This document shows, in pieces, positions 5,917 through 10,904 of a DNA stretch of 10,904 nt. The stretch's first letter is position 1, and each line of letters begins with the position of its first letter. Below the pieces are notes generated by a model, which saw only the letters and a program-made list of their open reading frames with translations, did not search any database and was not told the DNA's origin. The translations under genes and the position numbers were made by a program. Source of the DNA: Verrucomicrobiota bacterium (GTDB lineage Bacteria; Verrucomicrobiota; Verrucomicrobiia; Verrucomicrobiales; DEV007); assembly GCA_020629815.1 (NCBI GenBank), contig JAHDCN010000033.1, positions 1-10,904 of the forward strand. The letters run 5' to 3'.

Positions 5917-7215
5917 TCAACCCGCTACTTGCAGATCTACGGCTCCGGGGCGAACCGCTCGTTCCAAAAGCCGTTCCCAATGGCACAACTGAGCGGTCGA
6001 TAAGGGTTTTGGCACAATCGCTTGAACAACGGGTTGATCGTCTGCGGAACTCGACGAATACAAAAGGCAAAGCCAGTTTCCTTCTCCCACTGAAACAAAA
6101 GAGGACACTCTCTCTTCCATGCCCATAGACATCGCGATGTCCCGCATATAAAAAACTAATCGAAAGGGGCTGGAAGTTTCTTCCGCATCGCTGCCGCTAT
6201 AAAGAGGCAGACCATCGCCATCGGTAATGGAAATATTGGTAGCTCCCACTCTTTCCTTAAACAGGTTGGCAAATTTTTCCAACCTTTGAGCTATGGTTTC
6301 CTCCATGGTGAAACCGGGGCTGTTCTGCGGCAGCGGAATCGAAGCGATATCGAGAAACTGATCCTCGCACTTCAATTCATCAACAAACTGATTTTCTTCC
6401 TCCTCCGCAGAATCGTCAGACTGCGGTATCATTACGGTTACCACGCCGTCCTCTTTTTCCTGTTCCGATCTCAGGAGTCCGCCTTCTTTTGCAATTTCGC
6501 GTGCCTGCGCCAGCGCCTGAACTGCTTTTACCGCATCCGCCTCACTGCCTTCGGGCTCGGAAACCTCCTCTGCAGTATCTGATGCAAAAAACGAGAAATG
6601 GCGCGCTTTATCGACCGCGCTCACGGTTGTCTCTTCGAACTTTGGTTCTTCTGATTGTTCAACCAATACCAAGTCAGCGGGATCTTCCTCGTCCGGATCT
6701 TCGTCTTCTTCCTCGAGGACAGTAATCGAAGAAACCCAATCCTCAGCTATCGCTTCTTCTGCTACAAGTTCCTCCTGGTCCTCCTCTTCGACGACAACCT
6801 CGACTTCTGCTTCGTCCTGCTTCGTCTCCACTACCGGCTCGGGCTCTGGATCCGTTACTTCCTCGAATTCCTCCGCTGTAGCAGCTTCCTCAATTTTCTC
6901 ATCGGCTTCTGCAGGCAACTGCTCATCAAGTTCGTTTTGCTCTTCTGAGCTCCGGGACTCTGCAGCTATGTAGTCTTCAATCTCTTCGATTGTGGTGATC
7001 GCAAACCCACGATCTGGGAGATCCTCGTCTGAATCAATCTCTTCACTCTCATCCGACTCTACCGCAGCTTTCTCTACGATATCAGACGGGACGTCATCTT
7101 CTTCTGACTCGCCTTCTGGTGGTGAGTCCTTTGGTTCATCCGAAGCTCCCAGAGGAGAAGCGAAGGCACGAAAAAGCTCGTCCACTTCCTCTTTATCAAT
7201 CCACGAGTCGGGCAT
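5917..7215 (-). CDS. Acidic, mostly disordered protein with C-terminal Roadblock/LC7-like domain
   Basis: The 432-residue product has three parts. Residues 1-20 form a short amphipathic segment (SWIDKEEVDELFRAFASP from residue 4) resembling the N-terminal 'LSQxEIDxLF' peptide of FliM-type proteins. Residues 21 to about 300 are dominated by Glu and Asp with Ser, Pro, Ala and Val, so the region is probably disordered; a short hydrophobic island (DKARHFSFFASDTAEEV) interrupts it. Residues 304-430 look folded: helix (MEETIAQRLEKFANLFKERV), two strands (NISITDGDGLPLYSGS), helix (RLVFYMRDIAMSMGM), three strands (SSFVSVGEGNWLCLLYSS, then PVVQAIVP), final helix (STAQLCHWERLLERAV). That is the Roadblock/LC7 order. 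Roadblock proteins dimerise and often serve as regulators of GTPases or as adaptors. The gene starts inside the ParA gene (20-base overlap), with GAGGAG ten bases before its ATG. It is probably the partner of that ATPase; the cargo is unknown. Confidence 0.75.
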   Translation of the reverse strand: MPDSWIDKEEVDELFRAFASPLGASDEPKDSPPEGESEEDDVPSDIVEKAAVESDESEEIDSDEDLPDRGFAITTIEEIEDYIAAESRSSEEQNELDEQLPAEADEKIEEAATAEEFEEVTDPEPEPVVETKQDEAEVEVVVEEEDQEELVAEEAIAEDWVSSITVLEEEDEDPDEEDPADLVLVEQSEEPKFEETTVSAVDKARHFSFFASDTAEEVSEPEGSEADAVKAVQALAQAREIAKEGGLLRSEQEKEDGVVTVMIPQSDDSAEEEENQFVDELKCEDQFLDIASIPLPQNSPGFTMEETIAQRLEKFANLFKERVGATNISITDGDGLPLYSGSDAEETSSPFRLVFYMRDIAMSMGMEERVSSFVSVGEGNWLCLLYSSSSADDQPVVQAIVPKPLSTAQLCHWERLLERAVRPGAVDLQVAG

Positions 7216-8029
7216 AATCGTTGATCTCCTCGATCGGGTTCTCGTTGTCTTCGTACAGGTTCAGTCGAGGCTCAAGCTCAGCTGCCAATTGATCAAAAAT
7301 CAGGCTGGATGCAGAGGGGCGATCCCGAAGCATTGCAACTGGCACACCAACCCTGCTCGCCTCCAGAAAATCCCGTTGCACCGGAACGACCGTCTCCAGA
7401 ACCATCTCCAATGGCAGTAGGTCACGAAATTCGCGCTGATCCTCCAAAGAAGAAGGCTCATCCGGATCAGTCATTGAAAGAACGAAACCAGCCACCTTGG
7501 GTTTGTCGGTCTCTGGATTGCGCACGGATGCGACCATGCGAAGAATTTGTGGCAGGCTACGCAGACAAAGAGGCGAAGGCTGCTGTGGAATGAGCAATGA
7601 ATCCGATACAGCACTGATTCCGATGGAAACCGGGTGAGGTCCTGATGGGGTATCAAAAATGATCACCTCGTAGTCTGTAGCCTCCAGCGCAGTGATTAGA
7701 CGGGAAATTTCCTTCGAAGAAATCCCGTCTGTCGTAATCTTATCAACCGAGCCGCGAGAACCTCGAGTTAACAGCCCGAACCCGGGCATATTCGTCTGCA
7801 TGATTGCAGAATCAACGGCTTCAACATCGACCTCATCCTGCTCCAGTAAATCGAAGAAACCGACCGCATCCTTGGCTTTCTCAGTGAGTGAAAAGCCAAC
7901 TCCACCCTGCGGGTCTGCGTCAACTAACAGGACTTTCCACCCTCTCTTGACGATGGAGTAACAAAGGTTGACGGCAATCGTAGTTTTGCCGACTCCTCCT
8001 TTTTGGCTAATAAGTGCTAACGAGGCCAC
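7196..8029 (-). CDS. ParA/MinD-family P-loop ATPase
   Basis: ParA-type ATPases cycle between an ATP-bound dimer, held on nucleoid or membrane, and a released form, and so position cargo such as DNA, protein clusters or organelles. The 277-residue product starts directly with the deviant Walker A motif QKGGVGKTT (Lys10 signature lysine, Lys15 P-loop lysine), then DADPQGG (residues 37-43, switch I region) and Walker B IIFDTPSG (123-130, Asp126). It is of typical length for the short, single-domain group without an N-terminal DNA-binding extension. No amphipathic C-terminal MinD-type helix is obvious; the C-terminus is acidic. The start is GTG at 8029, which leaves only seven residues before the ATPase motif, usual for the family; no Shine-Dalgarno sequence is seen. 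No parB or parS neighbour is present. Its end overlaps the acidic Roadblock gene by 20 bases, so this is probably an orphan ParA dedicated to that partner. Confidence 0.93.
   Translation of the reverse strand: MASLALISQKGGVGKTTIAVNLCYSIVKRGWKVLLVDADPQGGVGFSLTEKAKDAVGFFDLLEQDEVDVEAVDSAIMQTNMPGFGLLTRGSRGSVDKITTDGISSKEISRLITALEATDYEVIIFDTPSGPHPVSIGISAVSDSLLIPQQPSPLCLRSLPQILRMVASVRNPETDKPKVAGFVLSMTDPDEPSSLEDQREFRDLLPLEMVLETVVPVQRDFLEASRVGVPVAMLRDRPSASSLIFDQLAAELEPRLNLYEDNENPIEEINDYARLVD
7226..7231 (-). promoter_or_regulatory. Ribosome binding site GAGGAG of the acidic Roadblock gene
   Basis: On the minus strand GAGGAG lies ten bases before the ATG at 7215, inside the coding end of the ParA gene. 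It is the clearest Shine-Dalgarno sequence in the window and supports this start and coupled translation of the two genes. Confidence 0.55.
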
Positions 8030-8185
8030 AATAATGCAGGATCTGGGTGAACAGTTGGGAAAATATACTATACGACATTACGAACCAGTTTCCCGAAAAA
8101 TTCTGACTACCCTTCGCCGGAAAAACCAGCAGGAAAACCACCAAAAAGGATTGAGTCCTGAGAGACGTCTTAGTAAACTCCAGCC
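8030..8185. promoter_or_regulatory. Divergent intergenic region between the ParA cluster and the anchored charge-rich protein
   Basis: This 156-base region separates two outward-facing genes and must hold promoters for both unless they lie inside coding sequence. An A+T-rich core at 8061-8072 (AAATATACTATA) offers -10-like hexamers on the minus strand (TATATT, TATAGT) about 33-43 bases before the GTG of the ParA gene. No convincing -35 box was found for either direction. The part nearest 8186 is purine-rich and has no obvious Shine-Dalgarno sequence. Confidence 0.35.
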
Positions 8186-9739
8186 ATGCGAACATTTCCA
8201 TGGCCTCAATTTCTGGCAGTCACAGCGCTCTTCCTTCTCGCAGCGACAGTCGGCAAGGCAGACACAGTAAAAACCAAAGACGGGAAAACCTACGAGGGGA
8301 AAATCACCCTCGAAGCGAGCGATTTTATCAAAATCGAAGTGTCCCGTTCGGCATCAATCAAGGAAACGAAAATGATTTCCCGGGCGGATATCACTTCCCT
8401 GGTGAAATCCGCTCCAGACGATGTGGAGTTTGCAAAAATCAGAAAGCTCGTACCTACAGCGCCTCTCATGAGTGCATCCAGTTACCGGACCGCATTGGAG
8501 ACTGGACCGGATATGTTTCTCAAGAGTTTTGCCGGAAGCCGCCACAAGCCCGAAGTGGAGAAGATCCAGAAAACCCTAAAGGAGGAGCTCGACAAGGTAG
8601 AGCGGGGAAACATCAAAGTGGATGACACCTGGTACAGCCCACAGGACCAGATTGATTACAAAGGCTTGATCGATTCGAAAATTCGCTTGTACCGGATGCA
8701 AAATATGGTCAAAAGCGGCACCTACAATGGTTTCATTGGTGCACTCCGGGAATACGAGACAATCGAGGAAAATTACAAAGGCACACCGGCGTTTCCAGCT
8801 GCATTGACCGAAGCCAAAACCATCATGCCGTCTTTGGGTAACCAACTGACACGGATGCTGCGCGATGTGGAGTATCGGAATGCAGAGTGGGAAAAGAACA
8901 AGAGCCAGCTCGATGACGTTGCCCGCCAACAGGTGGAGGCAGCGCGTGCCGCTGAGGAAGCCACTTACAAAACAAATTTGGCTGCAGACAAGAAGGCCGG
9001 AATCAAATGGGTCCGACTGAATCCCCGATCCAAACCATCCATCGAAGGCTATATCAAGCTGCTGAAAAGCGAAATTCCCAAGCTGAACATATACGATGTT
9101 GGCAAGCTGGAGGCACAGGCCAATGAGTTGATCAAAGTCGATGAAATGGTGGCAACCGGGAATCTCGATATTGCCAAAACCAAGTTAGCGGACGCCTCTG
9201 CGATGCCGATCTTCGCAGCGTCGGGCGATAGCAAAAAGAAATCCAGTTCGAAGAAGGGTAGCAAAGGTTACACCAGTGAAATCCGCGCGAAACTGGATAA
9301 GAAAATCAAAGAGCGGGCTGCAGCCATGAAAGCAGCCGAAGAAGCGGAAGCTTCTGAGGCTTTGGCAGCAGATTTGAAAGAAACATCCGGAGATAAGAAA
9401 GACGAGGCTTCCGACGAAGAAACTGCAGAAGAGGGTGATTCGGAAAAAACAGACGAGCCACAAAGTGCCGACGCCGCATTTGCAGCGCTCGCTCAAGCCG
9501 AAGCGAAAAAAGAGGATCCCAAGAAAAAGTCGTCCAAAAAGAAAAGCTCGTCCTCTAAGAAGGATGATGACGATGATGACAAGGACGATGATCGCGACTA
9601 TGAGGAACCTGATACCGGCGGGGTAATCAATTTTCAGTTTATTGTCATTGGCCTGACTGTTCTGCTCCTTATCGCTATCGTTGTGCTCAAAGTTCTTGGT
9701 ATTGGCGGCAAGAAAGAAGACGATGCCGGAGGGGAGTAA
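8186..9739 (+). CDS. Secreted, C-terminally membrane-anchored charge-rich protein of unknown function
   Basis: The 517-residue product is not assigned to a named family. A signal peptide spans about residues 1-25 (hydrophobic core LAVTALFLLAATV, likely cut after GKA). Residues 26-70 (DTVKTKDGKTYEGKI and following strands) resemble the small beta domain found at the start of many planctomycete and verrucomicrobial secreted proteins. Residues 75-345 are mostly helical and polar, with an Ala/Glu-rich likely coiled-coil near 230-265. From about 350 on the chain is low complexity: Lys/Ser blocks, an acidic stretch, another Lys/Ser block, then six Asp in a row (460-465). One membrane helix follows (about 480-505, INFQFIVIGLTVLLLIAIVV), with a short charged tail. 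This predicts a protein mostly outside the cytoplasmic membrane with a cytosolic tail. Its end overlaps the AlgX-like gene by 17 bases, so a role alongside that protein is plausible but unproven. Confidence 0.75.
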   Translation: MRTFPWPQFLAVTALFLLAATVGKADTVKTKDGKTYEGKITLEASDFIKIEVSRSASIKETKMISRADITSLVKSAPDDVEFAKIRKLVPTAPLMSASSYRTALETGPDMFLKSFAGSRHKPEVEKIQKTLKEELDKVERGNIKVDDTWYSPQDQIDYKGLIDSKIRLYRMQNMVKSGTYNGFIGALREYETIEENYKGTPAFPAALTEAKTIMPSLGNQLTRMLRDVEYRNAEWEKNKSQLDDVARQQVEAARAAEEATYKTNLAADKKAGIKWVRLNPRSKPSIEGYIKLLKSEIPKLNIYDVGKLEAQANELIKVDEMVATGNLDIAKTKLADASAMPIFAASGDSKKKSSSKKGSKGYTSEIRAKLDKKIKERAAAMKAAEEAEASEALAADLKETSGDKKDEASDEETAEEGDSEKTDEPQSADAAFAALAQAEAKKEDPKKKSSKKKSSSSKKDDDDDDKDDDRDYEEPDTGGVINFQFIVIGLTVLLLIAIVVLKVLGIGGKKEDDAGGE

Positions 9740-10904
9740 TTCCTCTTCTCGGGAACCCGGAAGGATTCCTGTCAGCGGGGTTGCCGGGAACCGGATTGTT
9801 CTCTGGTCTCTCGCGTTTGTTTTCGGTATTGGACTCGCAATTCCTCTGGGATTGCGAACTGCCGGGACTCCCTCAGGCGAACCGGGTTTTTTCCAGAAAG
9901 TCGGCTTTCGAGTCGATGAAGTACGCTTCGGATCTGATGGAGAGCCAACCCATGTATCCCTGCTTGATCGAATTCAAGCCTTAGAGCAGGAGATAGATGC
10001 TCAACCGCCCCACAAAAAGAGCCGGGAACAAGGCCTGGAGTTTCAAAGGTTGCTGCTTAACGAAGGAAACCGAAAAGTCCTGATTACCGGGAATGGCGAA
10101 CTTCTCTATCGGCCGGGCGTCGATGCTCTGATCGGTGCTAACCAGCGGGAGATCACCCACCGTACTGAGGCAATAGCCAGGTTTGCGAGCCAGCTCCAGG
10201 AGCGGGGAATTCGTCTGACACTGGTTCCCATCCCGGACAAGGCGGTCTTCTCATTCGCTACTACAGCTAATCACCCGTTGCGTTCCCAAATTCTCGCAGA
10301 TCTATCCGCCAAAGGAGTCTCGGTGATTGATCTGCTTCCACTTTTCGAGAGTCGGAAAAGAGAAGGTTTGGATCTTTTTCTTCGACAGGACACCCACTGG
10401 ACGCCGGAAACAATGACTGCATCGGCCGAGGTGATTGCGCAGAGTTTAGATGGCATTCATTCCGATAACTTCGAGATCGAAAATTTGAATCGAGCCCATT
10501 ATGGCGACTTGGTTGGCATGCTCGGGGAAACAGCCCGGGCAAAATATCCAAAGGAGAAAGCTGTCTTGCAGCGAGTGACCAACAGAGAAACCGGACAATG
10601 GATAGAGTCCACTGATCCGGATTCCGAGACCGTGTTGATCGGAGATAGCTTTGTGAATATTTTCGAAGACTGGTCACTCGGATTTGGAATCCCGAGCGAA
10701 GAAAGAATTGCAGCAGGGCTCGGAGCACATTTGGGTTCACGGCTGGGCCGAGCGCTTGATGTGATCGCTGTGAATGGAGATGGAATCCTCGCGCCTCGCA
10801 GGATTCTTGCCTCTCGACCTGACAATAAAATTCGGAAAAAGAAGGATGTCATCTGGCTGTTCGCGGAAAGAGAGCTTTTCCTCCCGGATAACGAACAAGA
10901 CAAT
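9723..10904 (+). CDS. Membrane-anchored AlgJ/AlgX-like SGNH protein, probable polysaccharide O-acetylation (3' end outside window)
   Basis: The frame is open from ATG 9723 to the right edge, 394 codons with no stop. AlgJ/AlgX-type proteins transfer or handle acetyl groups on extracellular polysaccharides such as alginate, usually with an MBOAT protein (AlgI) that supplies acetyl across the membrane. The product has a short polar N-terminus, one hydrophobic segment (about 25-44, RIVLWSLAFVFGIGLAIPLG), then an extracytoplasmic domain. The family's hallmark order is visible: a D-x-H-W motif (Asp223, His225 in RQDTHWTP) before GDSF (residues 307-310, Ser309 the nucleophile), the reverse of ordinary SGNH enzymes. 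VLITGNGELLYRP near residue 120 and KDVIWLFAEREL near the end match the first and last strands of the family, so few residues are missing. It starts 17 bases inside the preceding gene, indicating coupled expression. Substrate and partner are unknown. Confidence 0.85.
   Translation, partial: MPEGSNSSSREPGRIPVSGVAGNRIVLWSLAFVFGIGLAIPLGLRTAGTPSGEPGFFQKVGFRVDEVRFGSDGEPTHVSLLDRIQALEQEIDAQPPHKKSREQGLEFQRLLLNEGNRKVLITGNGELLYRPGVDALIGANQREITHRTEAIARFASQLQERGIRLTLVPIPDKAVFSFATTANHPLRSQILADLSAKGVSVIDLLPLFESRKREGLDLFLRQDTHWTPETMTASAEVIAQSLDGIHSDNFEIENLNRAHYGDLVGMLGETARAKYPKEKAVLQRVTNRETGQWIESTDPDSETVLIGDSFVNIFEDWSLGFGIPSEERIAAGLGAHLGSRLGRALDVIAVNGDGILAPRRILASRPDNKIRKKKDVIWLFAERELFLPDNEQDN

Noticed and set aside
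6286..6948. Overlapping plus-strand frames rich in Phe, Leu and Arg
   Set aside because: They are the reverse complement of Glu/Asp-rich codons of the acidic protein; apparent hydrophobicity is a composition artefact.
9563..9583. DDDDDDK resembling an enteropeptidase cleavage site
   Set aside because: It is a by-product of the poly-Asp block; no biological reason for such cleavage in a bacterium.
10267..10903. Two minus-strand frames of 157 and 134 codons at the right end
   Set aside because: They oppose the AlgX-like frame, which has the D-x-H-W and GDSF motifs at correct spacing; the second also runs to the window edge without support.
1..10904. CRISPR array, tRNA, rRNA, insertion sequence or phage genes
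   Set aside because: No regularly spaced repeats, cloverleaf-like segments, ribosomal RNA signatures or transposase/integrase motifs were noticed on either strand.

Overview
The window comes from a bacterium of moderate GC content. Several points suggest the Planctomycetota-Verrucomicrobiota group, perhaps an Opitutia-like verrucomicrobium: a SUF-type iron-sulfur operon, a secreted protein of the 'D-x-V-x-x-K-D-G' type, charge-rich anchored proteins, few clear Shine-Dalgarno sites, and an AATCCTGTT-type palindromic repeat. This placement rests on protein style and is tentative. No rRNA, tRNA, CRISPR array, transposase, integrase or phage gene was seen, so this looks like ordinary chromosome carrying lineage-specific genes.

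Layout. (1) Positions 1-2083, plus strand: the C-terminal part of sufB (cut by the left edge) and a complete sufD, together the scaffold of SUF iron-sulfur cluster assembly. They are separated by a spacer that is almost wholly one imperfect inverted repeat built of short AATCCTGTT-like units. (2) 2106-3958, plus strand: an A+T-rich perfect hairpin, a predicted outer-membrane beta-barrel protein, then a secreted SGNH/GDSL hydrolase. (3) 3962-8029, minus strand, read right to left: a compact four-gene cluster of a ParA-family ATPase, a very acidic protein ending in a Roadblock/LC7-like domain, a small PH-like protein, and a polytopic GT-C-like membrane protein. Overlaps of 20 and 4 bases and a 36-base gap suggest one operon. 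(4) 8030-8185: a divergent intergenic region. (5) 8186-10904, plus strand: a secreted, C-terminally anchored, charge-segregated protein that overlaps by 17 bases a membrane-anchored AlgJ/AlgX-type SGNH protein. That last frame stays open to the right edge but already contains its whole recognisable domain.

How the genes may work together. SufB and SufD form the scaffold with SufC, which is not in view and presumably lies upstream. The ParA/acidic-Roadblock/PH-like/GT-C cluster is the best candidate for an undescribed system. A ParA-type ATPase is paired with an acidic, probably disordered adaptor, which resembles the logic of known ParA-adaptor positioning systems, but the cargo is unknown and may be membrane or envelope related. 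The AlgX-like gene suggests O-acetylation of an extracellular polysaccharide, which would normally require an MBOAT (AlgI-like) partner; none is visible here.
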